Source: Proteinivorax tanatarense (GTDB lineage: Bacteria; Bacillota; Proteinivoracia; Proteinivoracales; Proteinivoracaceae). From it: 64,000 nt of DNA. The position numbers and the translations under genes were made by a program. The notes below the pieces were generated by a model, which was not told the origin of the DNA, searched no databases, and saw only the letters and a list, made by a program, of their open reading frames with translations. Shown piece by piece: positions 36,497 to 45,612 of this stretch; position 1 is the first letter of the stretch; the number at the start of each line of letters is the position of its first letter. Where the stretch lies: assembly GCF_040267685.1 (NCBI RefSeq), contig NZ_CP158367.1:2480001-2544000 (forward strand). The letters run 5' to 3'.

Positions 36497-37231
36497 TTAT
36501 AGAGGCTCTAAGTTTAGCTCCTTACTTTCCCATAAATCGAATATCAAAGGCATAATGTCATCACATGCCTTGATTAGAGTACAAACTTGTTGTTGCGTTA
36601 GTTTCTCTCTGCCCCATGTTAGCCACAAGTCATAGATTACATTAATTTTCTCATTAAGTAACTTTCTAGCCTTAAATCTTTTATTGCAAACTGTCACCAC
36701 ATCTTTTTTAGAGCTTACATATATCCCTTTTCCACTTAAAACTATGCAAAAAGTTCTAAAAGTGGCACTAAAATATCTTCCTATAACTTCTTCCTCATAA
36801 TCTTTATAATTAGCCTCAAAAAACTTCAAACATTGATCTGCAGTTTTAATTTCTTCCTCCCTTGTAGGCTTGGGTATTCTTTCCTTAATCTCCTGGCCAT
36901 AAATCAATTTTCCTTCTCTTATAAAGTTATTATATTCAAAACCGCTACCTAAAAATGATTGTCCGCCTATTACTTCCTTTTTAGTAGTATAGGCCACACT
37001 AATCGGTTTTTCCTTACTTTTAATCTTCTCTAACTCCATCTGGATTTTATGTTGAACTTTATTACTTTTTAACACAACATATAAATCAATATCACTCCTT
37101 CCCGGCACAAAGTCTCCTCTTGCCACACTTCCTCCTACATATACAGAACATACCTTATCGCCAAACTTAACTTTACATATGTTTTTCACTTCATCTAATG
37201 CCTCAAAATAACTCTCTCGATTTCCCAGCAC
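36497..37231 (-). CDS. Nucleotidyltransferase (aminoglycoside adenylyltransferase-like)
   Basis: About 244 residues. The Pol-beta-type nucleotidyltransferase motif GGSVARGDFVPGRSDIDLYV holds the two catalytic aspartates; the helical C-terminal part resembles the substrate domain of ANT-type enzymes. It overlaps or follows the stop of the metalloprotease-like gene. GTG 37231 with GGGGGTGG upstream is preferred over GTG 37255. The target could be an antibiotic or another nucleotide-accepting molecule; the context does not tell. Confidence 0.75.
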   Translation of the reverse strand: MLGNRESYFEALDEVKNICKVKFGDKVCSVYVGGSVARGDFVPGRSDIDLYVVLKSNKVQHKIQMELEKIKSKEKPISVAYTTKKEVIGGQSFLGSGFEYNNFIREGKLIYGQEIKERIPKPTREEEIKTADQCLKFFEANYKDYEEEVIGRYFSATFRTFCIVLSGKGIYVSSKKDVVTVCNKRFKARKLLNEKINVIYDLWLTWGREKLTQQQVCTLIKACDDIMPLIFDLWESKELNLEPL

Positions 37232-37248
37232 ACAACCACCCCCTTTTA

Positions 37249-38349
37249 TTACCACTCAATTTTCTTTACATCAAAAATGTGCTTTCCAATTAAAGCTTTG
37301 ATCGGTCCTTTAATTACTTGCTCGGAGCTGTCTATTTTTACTTTTAAAAAGTTCTTATGAATTATTTCTTGATCTCTTTTTACTATGTTCATTGGATCAA
37401 ATCCTGTTATTTGAAAACCATCTTCTAAAGTTTTCCGTTTGGTTTTTCTTTCAAACTCATTAAATACCAAGTCCCTTTGTTCTTTCCAATTAGCAATACA
37501 ACCCTCTATTTCTTTTAGATTTTCATGTTTATAATCAAGCTTAATCTCATTAATTTTCAGTTCACTTAGTATAAAATCACTTAAGAATTGTGTGCTATTG
37601 CTAAATCTTTCTTTCCAATTTGGGATATATTCATCAGCAATTAACCCTAATAGTAACCCTTGATTATAGCTACTATGTCTTATGTTTAAATTTTTTTCCG
37701 TTATATCTGTGAATCCTTTTATATACTCTGCTAAGTTTATGCTACTTCTGGACATTAATTGTTCAAGAGCCTTATATTCTACATATACAGCAGCCCCCTC
37801 TATGGTTTCTATTGCTTTCTCATATTCAATAATGTTACCTATGACCTGCTCCCTTCTTTTCCTTGTATTATAAAATAAAGTTATTAATTTCATCTTTTTT
37901 TCTTTGTCTATTTCATGGTTTGCATCGAAAAGATACTGCCTTTCTAGAGTGCGTAAGTTAATATTCTCAATTGTCATGGGATAACTTATACCTAGAAGTT
38001 CATTTGCAAATCTACTTTCGTCATTTGCCAGCTGAAAGCAGTGAAACATCTCATGTATGATAAGCGATGCTAATTTTTCATTGCTCATACCCTGACGTAT
38101 ATTCTCTTCATTCCAAATTGCTATGTAATTATTATCAATTTTTATCGCTGTATTCCCCGCAAATCGCTCATCTGTCTTTCCAATATAACAAAAATCATCT
38201 TTTATTAGCTCTAGCTCTAAACCCTCATTATCATTAACATAAAAGTTCTTGTCGTTATAAATTGCATATTTTGTTTTGTTAAAACCATCCCACAGTTTAT
38301 TAAAACTAACTGATTCTATAATGTTATTCAATTCTTTTAATCTCCGCAT
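37249..38349 (-). CDS. Putative zinc metalloprotease (HEMFH)
   Basis: 366 residues without signal peptide. LASLIIHEMFHCFQLANDES gives an HExxH zinc site near residue 90, and ETIEGAAVYVEYKALEQL about 80 residues later offers a gluzincin-type third ligand (Glu). The rest is helical. I do not recognise a named family. It is coupled to the nucleotidyltransferase gene, which starts at or before its stop; the two probably act together. Confidence 0.6.
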   Translation of the reverse strand: MRRLKELNNIIESVSFNKLWDGFNKTKYAIYNDKNFYVNDNEGLELELIKDDFCYIGKTDERFAGNTAIKIDNNYIAIWNEENIRQGMSNEKLASLIIHEMFHCFQLANDESRFANELLGISYPMTIENINLRTLERQYLFDANHEIDKEKKMKLITLFYNTRKRREQVIGNIIEYEKAIETIEGAAVYVEYKALEQLMSRSSINLAEYIKGFTDITEKNLNIRHSSYNQGLLLGLIADEYIPNWKERFSNSTQFLSDFILSELKINEIKLDYKHENLKEIEGCIANWKEQRDLVFNEFERKTKRKTLEDGFQITGFDPMNIVKRDQEIIHKNFLKVKIDSSEQVIKGPIKALIGKHIFDVKKIEW

Positions 38350-38450
38350 TTTGAAAACTTCCTCCCACAGTTAATGGTTCTAGTGATCTCGTCTGTAAAA
38401 GCAATAGTCTTTTTTAGATAAAAGAGAAACTATTAACTCCAATTAGAAAA

Positions 38451-38482
38451 GAAAAATCTACCCACGAAGGTAGATTTTTTCT
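38451..38482. terminator. Bidirectional terminator
   Basis: AAAAATCTACC/GGTAGATTTTTT with a 6-nt loop in the gap between the methyltransferase (38640) and metalloprotease (38349) genes. The remainder of 38350-38639 is featureless. Confidence 0.8.
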
Positions 38483-38639
38483 TGTAGTCAAAAAATTTAA
38501 GTAATCAGCTTATCCCTACCAGTACACTTATATCGAACATATTCCATTGTAATTCCTATTTGAGGGGTCTAGAGGAAAACGATTGCTCAGTCTTCTTTTA
38601 TTCGTTTCTAAATCGACTAAAAAGTGACCCAATTTATGA

Positions 38640-39452
38640 CTACTTGTCGATTTTTTTACCTATATACAGTAAATGCTCACAGCTAGCCCAAGTTAAAGGG
38701 TCTGTGGAGGTATGGAATATTAAGTTTACCCATTTATCAAAGGCTTCTTTTGAAAGGTTATTAAGCTTAGGCTCACTTTGAGCTGCTAATCCTTCTATTG
38801 CAGCTATAACCTGTTTATTTAACCCAAATTTTCCCATAAATAGTTCAATTTTATCAGGCTTTTCAAAATAGGCAGTTGTAAATCCTGGGTTTGAATCTGA
38901 AACTATATTTTTTCCATCTTGTAAGTATCGTAAAAGGGCATCCTCACCATAGTTTTCTAGCTCTTCGGGATAGTTTTTTAGTAGGTCGATAATAGGCGCA
39001 TAAGCTGAAATAAAAGCGACAAATATGCTGCCATCTTTTTTGAGCTTTTTTAAGCATTCTCTTATGGCTCTTTTTCTGTCACCTTCTTCTGTTAGGTGAT
39101 ACATCGGACCCATACATAGCACTACATCATAGCTTTGATCTTGTAATTTACTTAAATCTAAAACATTTCCATGTATGTAGTTTGATAGCGAAACTCCTCT
39201 TTCTTCAGCTTTTTGTTTTGCCAAGCTTATGTTGTTAGATGAAAGGTCTAACAAAGTCACATCATGACCTTGCTGTGCTAAATAAATAGAGTATCTGCCA
39301 GGGCCTCCTCCAACATCTAAAATCTTTGCCCCCTTTTGAATATACCTGTCTAAATACCTTTTAGTTATTTCAAACTCTATCTTGTGCTTGTTTAGCCTCT
39401 CCCACTCGTAGTTTGCTGAGCTGTCGTAAAACTCTTCCACTTCCTTAACCAC
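38640..39452 (-). CDS. Class I SAM-dependent methyltransferase
   Basis: 270 residues. SAM-binding motif I is AKILDVGGGPGRYSIYLAQQ, motif II VTLLDLSSNNI, and motif IV YDVVLCMGPMYHLTEEGDR. This fits the small-molecule/ubiquinone-type methyltransferase group; the C-terminal ~100 residues form the substrate cap. The acceptor is unknown. ATG 39452 follows GGAGAGGA. Alone on its strand. Confidence 0.85.
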   Translation of the reverse strand: MVKEVEEFYDSSANYEWERLNKHKIEFEITKRYLDRYIQKGAKILDVGGGPGRYSIYLAQQGHDVTLLDLSSNNISLAKQKAEERGVSLSNYIHGNVLDLSKLQDQSYDVVLCMGPMYHLTEEGDRKRAIRECLKKLKKDGSIFVAFISAYAPIIDLLKNYPEELENYGEDALLRYLQDGKNIVSDSNPGFTTAYFEKPDKIELFMGKFGLNKQVIAAIEGLAAQSEPKLNNLSKEAFDKWVNLIFHTSTDPLTWASCEHLLYIGKKIDK

Positions 39453-40360
39453 CTTTGTCCTCTCCTTTATTGTTTTTCCTTTGGTACGCCTTACTTCTGA
39501 AATTCGTTTTCTCCTTCTCTAACGACAATTCTTTTCTGGTTCGAGTACCTTTTTAATGCAACCATCCTCTGCATGATTACTTGTCTTTTTCACGTTATTT
39601 ACTTTATAGTGGGAGTTGTTTTATGCTCTTCATTAACAGTTCCATCACTGGTAAATCTAAGCAAGTATCCGTAAACTTATATGGCTGAATTTTTCAATTA
39701 TACTAATTATTCAATGTAAAACCATCATAACCCTTTATTTTATGTTTTATTTTTAAGATGTAGAAAATTCAGGCCAAGCTGCCATATCGGTTTTTAGGTA
39801 GAACAACCTAGGGTAAAGCATCAAATCCATAGTTGTGGTTGTGTTGGTCCCACTGCGTAGAGGGGAATTCATTCCCCGGATGTGGTAGCGAGCATGAAGG
39901 CTGTCCCATTTAGTAGCCATGTGCGCAGGCAATAAATTACCTGCTACGGTGGTTAATGGGAGTGTTGTTTTCTCTGGCTCGTTGTATTGTAGTTGTTTGC
40001 TGCTTCCCCCTGCGTAGAGGGGAATTCATTCCCCGGATTGTGGTAGCGAGCATGAGGACTATACCATTTCAGTTGCCATGTGCGCAGGCAATAAATTACC
40101 TGCTACGGTGGTTAATGGGAGTGTTGTTTTCTCTGTCTCGTTGGATTGTGGTTGTGCTGCTTCCCACTGCGTAGAGGGGAATTCATTCCCCGGATGTGGT
40201 AGCGAGCATGAGGCCTATACCATTTCAGTTGCCATGTGCGCAGGCAATGAATTACCTGCTCCACTCCGTTCAAGATGACAGCTCCACACATCAATATGGC
40301 TACTTCTCACAAATGCATTTTGTAATAGAGCAAGCACAATAAACGCAAACCATTTAATCT
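39453..40360. other. Non-coding region dominated by a tandem repeat
   Basis: Apart from the 157-bp repeat at 39841-40262 this stretch has no gene I can support. Short frames crossing the repeat simply repeat with it and lack ribosome sites. Confidence 0.5.
39841..40262. repeat. 157-bp tandem repeat with internal palindromes, about 2.7 copies
   Basis: Units recur every 157 bp: AGGGGAATTC occurs at 39861, 40018 and 40175. Each has two dyads, GGGGAATTCATTCCCC and GCAGGCAATAAATTACCTGC, joined by TGGTAGCGAGCATGA. The units differ at a few positions. Their GC content is higher than the surrounding DNA. It looks like a structured intergenic repeat family or a tandem non-coding RNA. Confidence 0.85.
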
Positions 40361-40882
40361 TTACTTTTCAAATTCTTCATATATTAAGCTTTTTTGAATT
40401 CCTCTATTGTTTTGATATTTACCACTAGAATATTTATCATAATCTCCTTCAATACTATGATAATATATTTGGCATATTTCCACATCTGGATATATTTTAA
40501 CAGGCTGTACGCAAAATATTTCTAAAGTCCAATAACCACTGAAACCTATATCTCCAAATCCAGCAGTTACATGTATAAACAACCCTAATCTCCCAATGGA
40601 AGATCTTCCTTCAAGCATTGGAACATATTGATTTGTTTTAGTATATTCAACTGTCCGTCCTAAATAAAGTTTCCCTGGTTCAAGGACTAACCCTTCTGGC
40701 GGAATAAAAAAGTTTTTAGTTTTGTTATCACTTTTCATGTCTAAAGTTTTATTTTCATAAACAAGTAATTCATTATGTAATCTTAAATTATAGCTGTTTG
40801 GATTAACCTGTTTTTCTGAAAACGGTTCAATAAAGATCTCTTTTCCTATCTTATTTTTTATTTCTTTTCCTGAAAGTATCAT
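40361..40882 (-). CDS. dcd: dCTP deaminase (possibly bifunctional dCTP deaminase/dUTPase)
   Basis: 173 residues of the trimeric dUTPase fold. GRSSIGRLGLFIHVTAGFGD then IGFSGYWTLEI contains the catalytic glutamate and the nucleotide-binding loop. The TAG-x-D-x-GF stretch resembles the archaeal bifunctional DCD-DUT more than the E. coli form, so it may convert dCTP to dUMP in one enzyme; that is inference. ATG 40882 follows AGGGGG. It keeps dUTP low and supplies dTMP synthesis. Confidence 0.88.
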   Translation of the reverse strand: MILSGKEIKNKIGKEIFIEPFSEKQVNPNSYNLRLHNELLVYENKTLDMKSDNKTKNFFIPPEGLVLEPGKLYLGRTVEYTKTNQYVPMLEGRSSIGRLGLFIHVTAGFGDIGFSGYWTLEIFCVQPVKIYPDVEICQIYYHSIEGDYDKYSSGKYQNNRGIQKSLIYEEFEK

Positions 40883-41223
40883 AATTTATCCCCCTTATTG
40901 TAGTTTTAGTGCCGATAACCTTATAATGAAATTGTTTTTGAAAAATAGCTTGTTTATTTTTTCTTGTTTTTTCATTTTGACACTTTCCCTTTAATGGAAC
41001 AGTTGTTTAACAATCTACTTTAATGGTCATTTTTTCTTTTTTATATTTGTCGTAATTAGTTATATATAATTTATAACAATATTTCCTCTTGTCAACCCCC
41101 TTTTTTACAAATAAAATAATTGTTTCATTAATAAAAATGTTGATGCCACACTATCATTGCTATACTCCAATTACTGCTTCAAGCTGCTCTCTTTTCACAT
41201 TAACAACAGGTAAGATTAGAATT
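40883..41223. other. Intergenic region without gene
   Basis: AT-rich leader of the dCTP deaminase gene. No further structure beyond weak promoter-like boxes. Confidence 0.4.
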
Positions 41224-41273
41224 GTAAAAGATAGGGTAGGCATGCAATACTGCAAGCCCACCCTATCTTTTAC
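41224..41273. terminator. Terminator of the methyltransferase gene
   Basis: GTAAAAGATAGGGTAGGC pairs with GCCCACCCTATCTTTTAC around a 13-nt loop; usable in both directions. Confidence 0.8.
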
Positions 41274-41315
41274 ACCATTTCCAATAAATTTATTAGTTGA
41301 TTTTCTCTAAAACTT

Positions 41316-41936
41316 CTAACCTATCTCTAGCACTCCAGCACAGAAAGAAATTTGAGTATAGCTTACGTCCATCCCTAATTTAGCTAATCTATCAATTATT
41401 TCATCACCTGCTAGGTAGAATTCCTCATCATCCCATTCTTGTCCTACCTCACTTCTGCATTTATCTAGTATCTCTTTATTTTCAAATCCAATATCTGCTA
41501 TAACTATTTTCCCATCTGGCTTTAGCTGTTTTCTTAGGTACTTCAGCAGCTTTACTTTTTTATCATTTTCAATATGATGAAGGGCATAGGATGAAACTAT
41601 ATAATCAAACTTTAAGTTTTTAAGGTCATTTGGAAGTCCTTTTGAAAAATCAAAATAGTAAAAACTAGCTTTTGGCATTTTTAACTTTGCTTTTTCAAGC
41701 ATATTTTTAGAAAAGTCTGCTCCATAAATTTTAGCGCCTTTTTTGTAAAGCTGGTAAGTTAACAGTCCTGTACCTACTCCTAAGTCAAGAATCTTAGCAT
41801 GCTGTTTAGATTTAATTAAGTTTTGTACAAATCCTAAAACATTATAATAACCTTCAAACGGATAACCGCCGCTATTTTCTGCAATACTGTTGTCGTATTC
41901 TCCCGACCACTTATCAAAGCCTTTGCTATTTAGCAT
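41316..41936 (-). CDS. Class I SAM-dependent methyltransferase
   Basis: 206 residues. Motif I is AKILDLGVGTGLLTYQLYKK, motif II KIYGADFSKNMLEKA, motif IV FDYIVSSYALHHIENDKKV. Start ATG 41936 follows GAGGGGGG; the in-frame ATG at 41975 overlaps the end of the small Cys-rich gene and has no site. The substrate is unknown. It follows the Cys-rich mini-protein on the same strand, so they may form one transcript. Confidence 0.85.
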   Translation of the reverse strand: MLNSKGFDKWSGEYDNSIAENSGGYPFEGYYNVLGFVQNLIKSKQHAKILDLGVGTGLLTYQLYKKGAKIYGADFSKNMLEKAKLKMPKASFYYFDFSKGLPNDLKNLKFDYIVSSYALHHIENDKKVKLLKYLRKQLKPDGKIVIADIGFENKEILDKCRSEVGQEWDDEEFYLAGDEIIDRLAKLGMDVSYTQISFCAGVLEIG

Positions 41937-41962
41937 ACATCCCCCCTCAATTTTGCAGCCTG

Positions 41963-42082
41963 CTAAGCTAAGCATTTAGGTAGGTTGCCCTGTTTTCTAT
42001 GATGCTCTACGCACTCACAACATTTTCCATGTCTAGGACATGATTTACTATTACAGGCACACGTTTCTTTTCTACAGCTAAT
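41963..42082 (-). CDS. Cys-rich mini-protein with apparent ATT start
   Basis: 39 codons: ISCRKETCACNSKSCPRHGK, then CCECVEHHRKQGNLPKC. Eight cysteines and several histidines spaced as in small metal-binding proteins (I recall similar CPxHGxCxxC...PxC mini-proteins in many Clostridia). No ATG, GTG or TTG exists in frame; a stop (TAA) lies five codons upstream. AAGGGGGG stands exactly six bases before ATT 42082, suggesting translation from ATT as in infC. A degraded start is the alternative. Confidence 0.55.
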   Translation of the reverse strand: MSCRKETCACNSKSCPRHGKCCECVEHHRKQGNLPKCLA

Positions 42083-42262
42083 TATAATCCCCCCTTAACA
42101 TGATGGAATGAACATTTTAAGTGACCTCTCTCAACCAATATATTTAACTTTATTAAAAAGTAAATTACCGAACAAATTTGGATGCAGCATAGAATCTTAA
42201 ATCCATGTTATGTGATTGTGTGTGCAGCTGCTATAGTTTATCAATATGTTTATTTTTTTTAA

Positions 42263-42520
42263 CTAATCATTCCATTTTTTACATTGTTCTATTCTTAATC
42301 CATTATCTCCTTGTTTTTTATCATATGAAAATTGTTTAAGTAAATCACATGGAAAGGTTTCACATTCTCCACAGTGATTTAGCTTTTTATTTTCACAACA
42401 TGATTTGACTGGACAATTCTCACCCCAAAAAGGCTTTTTAATGCTAATACAACCTTTACAATCCATTTCCTCTTTATAATCACATTCACTGCATAAAATT
42501 CCACATCTTGATTCAATCAT
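42263..42520 (-). CDS. DUF3795 family Cys-rich protein
   Basis: 85 residues with ten or so cysteines: CGILCSECDYKEEMDCKGC, NCPVKSCCENKKLNHCGEC, FPCDLLKQFSYD. The pattern is that of DUF3795, probably a zinc- or cluster-binding fold of unknown role. ATG 42520 lies inside the last codons of the upstream gene (ATGATTGA), with GGTGAT as ribosome site, so the two are coupled. Confidence 0.85.
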   Translation of the reverse strand: MIESRCGILCSECDYKEEMDCKGCISIKKPFWGENCPVKSCCENKKLNHCGECETFPCDLLKQFSYDKKQGDNGLRIEQCKKWND

Positions 42521-42884
42521 TTTTATCACCATTTTTTATAGCATTTTGCATTTTCTTACTTAATTTGTTAATGACCAATTCATATGAATGGTCAATCATA
42601 TTCTTTATGACTTCATCAGACACTTCACCTTCTAGATATACAGAATTCCAATGTACCTTATTCATATAATAGCCGGGTATAATATCTTTATACTGACTAC
42701 GTAATTTCTTAGCAAATACCGGTTCGCATTTTAATGTTAATATCTCTTTCCCGTTCTTATCAGTACATAAAGCAGAAATCATCTTACCCTTTAACAGATA
42801 CCTATCCCATTCCCATTCTTCTTTAAATTCCTTAGTTACTTCTGGTTTTGACAATAAATATCCATCCACCCATTCATAGTTCAT
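42513..42884 (-). CDS. MmcQ/YjbR family protein
   Basis: About 123 residues. WDRYLLKGKMISALCTDKNG then EILTLKCEPVFAKKLRSQY and GYYMNKVHWNSVYL are the diagnostic YjbR (CyaY-like fold) strands. The family is annotated as DNA-binding from structure only; function unproven. ATG 42884 is favoured because AGGTAGG lies six bases upstream. First gene of a two-gene unit with DUF3795. Confidence 0.88.
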   Translation of the reverse strand: MNYEWVDGYLLSKPEVTKEFKEEWEWDRYLLKGKMISALCTDKNGKEILTLKCEPVFAKKLRSQYKDIIPGYYMNKVHWNSVYLEGEVSDEVIKNMIDHSYELVINKLSKKMQNAIKNGDKND

Positions 42885-43521
42885 GCTCATCCTACCTTTC
42901 ACAACTTGTTTTGGTTAGCTGACACTTTCAAAGAACATTGTATTTCCATATAAGGTACGTCTTATCAATATTAATTGATGGTTTCAAACTGTAGTTCGGT
43001 TATATTTGCTCCTTTTGAATATTTAAGCATATACTTTTACTTTGCTTACTAGCAATCAATGTAAAGTCTTTTGTATTTTGCTAAGACTATTAGTGTTTAT
43101 ATGGAGTATATGTTTGTGTCGTTTTAAAGCTCTTATATCCTAACAGTTTTTGTATATATTTTAATCTGCTCCCCCTTCCAAGAAATGTGTAGAAAAAGAA
43201 TGTCTTTCTTAAAGAATATCCTTAACAGGGTGAATATGTTAATAAAAAAGATAAAGTACTAGTGTTATGTGAATGTTTCTTACTTTCTTTGAAAAAACCT
43301 TTTTATTTCCAAAAATTCACCCTAAAATTGGGGTGAATTAGAAGAAAAAAATAATAAAAGTCTGACCCTCTTCCTGGCTGGCAAGTGACCAAGCTCTACC
43401 TCTGAGAGGAAATGCAGTAAAGTGGGCTAAGATTTTCCTCGGCCATGACCCTGCTACGCAAAAATCTGGTGAGACTATGCTCACCAGATTTTTTCCCTGT
43501 CAACTGTACAACTACCCCTCA
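42885..43521. other. Non-coding region with two hairpins
   Basis: 637 bp with no supported gene. A stem ATTCACCCTAAAATTGGGGTGAAT lies at 43315-43341 and a strong terminator AAATCTGGTGAG/CTCACCAGATTTTTT at 43462-43494, which also ends the leftward ABC-F gene. Between them is a GC-richer stretch (43366-43460) that might be part of a small RNA. Confidence 0.45.
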
Positions 43522-45413
43522 TCACCCACTCATCTGAACCCATTGTTCTAGTAGGGTGTCTCTTTTTTGTTTTAGGGTTGTTTTTTCTATTTCTATTTGT
43601 TGTAGTTTTTTGTGGTCTGTGGTATGGGTTTGGGATTGGGTTTGTTTTTGTTTTATTTGAATTTCTAGTTCTTCTATTTTGACTTCTATCTCCTTTAGTT
43701 TAAAGGTGTTTTGTTTTTTAGCTTCCTCGCTTCTATTTGGACCGGTGTTGCTAGCTTGTTTTTTGATTTGGTTTTTTGATTCTTTTTGATGCAATTGTTG
43801 GGTCTTTTTTTGTTTATAGTAGTCGTAGTTTCCTGGGTATTTTGTTAGGGTTTTGTTATTTAGATCTAGGGTTTGGGTAGCTATTTTGTTTATGAAGTAG
43901 CGATCGTGAGAGATGAATAGGATGGTGCCTTTGAATTCTTTTAATGATTCTTCTAGCATTTCTATGGCGTCTATGTCTAGGTGGTTTGTTGGTTCATCTA
44001 GTACTAGGGTGTTTATATCTTGTTGTATTAGGAGACAGAGTTTTAGCCTGCTTCTTTCTCCTCCTGATAAGTGGACTACCTTTTTAAATACTTCGTCTCC
44101 GTAGAACAAGAAACTTCCCAAGGTATTTCTGGCCTCTTGTTGGGATGATGGACATTTTTCTCTATAGGTTTCTAAGATGGTTTTTTGTTCATTATCAAAT
44201 GCTATTTGTTGGTCGTGGAAGCCTAGTTTTACTCTGGTCCCTATTTTAACCTTTCCTGAATGAGGCTTTAGCTTTTGTTTTAGTATTTTAATGAGGGTTG
44301 ATTTTCCGCAGCCGTTTTTGCCTACCAGAGCTGTTCTATCGCCGTAGTTTATCTGGAGGTTAATGTTGTTTAGAAGTAGGTTGTTATCAAAACCAAAGTT
44401 TAATTCCTCTGCACAAAAACTTCGTTGCTGGAGCGACCTCCGTCAGAGAAGCCTAGGTTTACTTTTCGCTGCTCTAGGGCAACTTTTTCTATCTTTTCCA
44501 TTTTATCTAGACGTTTTTGCATACTAGCTGCTCGTTTGTGAAATTTGGGGTTTTCGGCTCTGTTTCCCCAGTCTTTGAGGTCTTTAATTGTCTTTTCTAT
44601 AGCTTTAATTTTCTTCTGTTGGTTTTGGTATTGTTCAAACTGTTCCATAAGACGGCGTTCTTTTTCTTTCATGAAGTAGCTGTAGTCGCCATGGTAAACA
44701 TTACATTCACCGCTTTCTACTTCTATAACTCTAGTGACTACTTGGTCTAGAAAGTAGCGATCATGAGAGATGATGCAAACTGTTCCTTCATATTGCTTTA
44801 GGTATTCTTCTAGCCATTCTAGTGATTCTATGTCTAGGTGGTTTGAAGGTTCATCTAGTAGCAATAGGTCGGGCTGCTTAAGTAGCAGCTGGGCTAGAAT
44901 AGTTGTTGTTTTTTCTCCACCACTTAGAAGGTTGAATTTCCTTTGTCTAAGGTCTCTAGATATATTTAGTCCGTTGCATATTCTGTTTATGTCTAATTCT
45001 ATTTGGTAGCCTCCCATTTCTTCAAATGTTTGTTGTAGTTTGCCATAGTCTCTTATTGTGTTTTCTAGGTTGGAACTAGATTGTGATGTCATTTGGTGTT
45101 CAAGTTGATTAAGTTTTTGTTGTACCTTTTGATGTTCAGCAAAGGATGTGTTTAACACATCTTCTACTGTGTAGCCATCTGGGTAAACAGGGATTTGCCT
45201 AAGGCAGCCTATTTTTAGATCTTTTCTTTTGTTTATTTCGCCGCTATCTTGTGGTTCTTCTCCTGTTATTATTTTAAAGATGGTTGTTTTGCCTGTGCCG
45301 TTGGCGCCTATTAGGCCTACTCTTTCTTTTGTTTTTAGTTCAAAGCTTATATTTGAAAGTATTTGGTGAGCACCGTAGTATTTACTTATATTTTTTAATG
45401 ATAATTCAATCAT
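43522..45413 (-). pseudogene. ABC-F family ATPase, frameshifted in the middle
   Basis: Two ABC domains normally joined in one ~630-residue protein. The first part (from ATG 45413, AAGGAGG upstream) has Walker A GLIGANGTGKTTIF, signature LLSGGEKTTTILAQ and Walker B LLLLDEPSNHLD, then the inter-domain helices. It stops at NEVFVQRN. The second part resumes in another frame as AEELNFGFDNN with VGKNGCGKSTLIK, HLSGGERSRLKLCL, LVLDEPTNHLD, and ends in a coiled coil. One missing base near 44411-44416 explains the break; sequencing error or recoding are alternatives. ABC-F proteins act on ribosomes. A leader peptide and terminator precede the gene. Confidence 0.8.
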
Positions 45414-45440
45414 TGGAAAGTCCTCCTTGTTTTTAAGCAT

Positions 45441-45475
45441 AAAAAAATCCAGATAAGAAAACCTTACCTGGATGC
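45441..45475 (-). terminator. Attenuator terminator before the ABC-F gene
   Basis: Minus strand CCAGGTAAG/CTTATCTGG stem followed by seven T, ending 28 bp before the ATG. It lies between the leader peptide stop and the gene, where transcription would end unless ribosome stalling on the leader alters folding. Confidence 0.8.
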
Positions 45476-45513
45476 TTTTTTAGCATTTTGGATTGGTAAA
45501 GATGATTTCTTAC

Positions 45514-45612
45514 TTAGGTTGACGGTCTATTAATTTTGGACGCAAATCTCCCGTTGTTTTGAGAGTTTGGTATTAAAATTGGTAAGTTGATGGAAATGTC
45601 AACCGTCATCAT
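45514..45612 (-). CDS. Leader peptide (uORF) of the ABC-F gene, 32 residues
   Basis: ATG 45612 (MMTVDISINLPILIPNSQNN then GRFASKINRPST-stop) follows the strong ribosome site AGGAGGAAAGAAAG. The peptide has no homology I know. Its first and last codons contain complementary words (GGTTGAC and GTCAACC), so a translating or stalled ribosome would change RNA pairing just ahead of the terminator. This is the arrangement of ribosome-mediated attenuation known for vmlR, lmo0919 and related ABC-F resistance genes. Confidence 0.7.
   Translation of the reverse strand: MMTVDISINLPILIPNSQNNGRFASKINRPST

Noticed and set aside
40078-40294. Short frames in the 157-bp repeat region on both strands
   Set aside because: They repeat with the DNA period, lack ribosome sites and show no protein-like composition.
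42885-43521. GC-richer stretch near 43366-43460 as a known structured RNA
   Set aside because: It has a hairpin at its end but no match to any RNA family I can name; left as non-coding.
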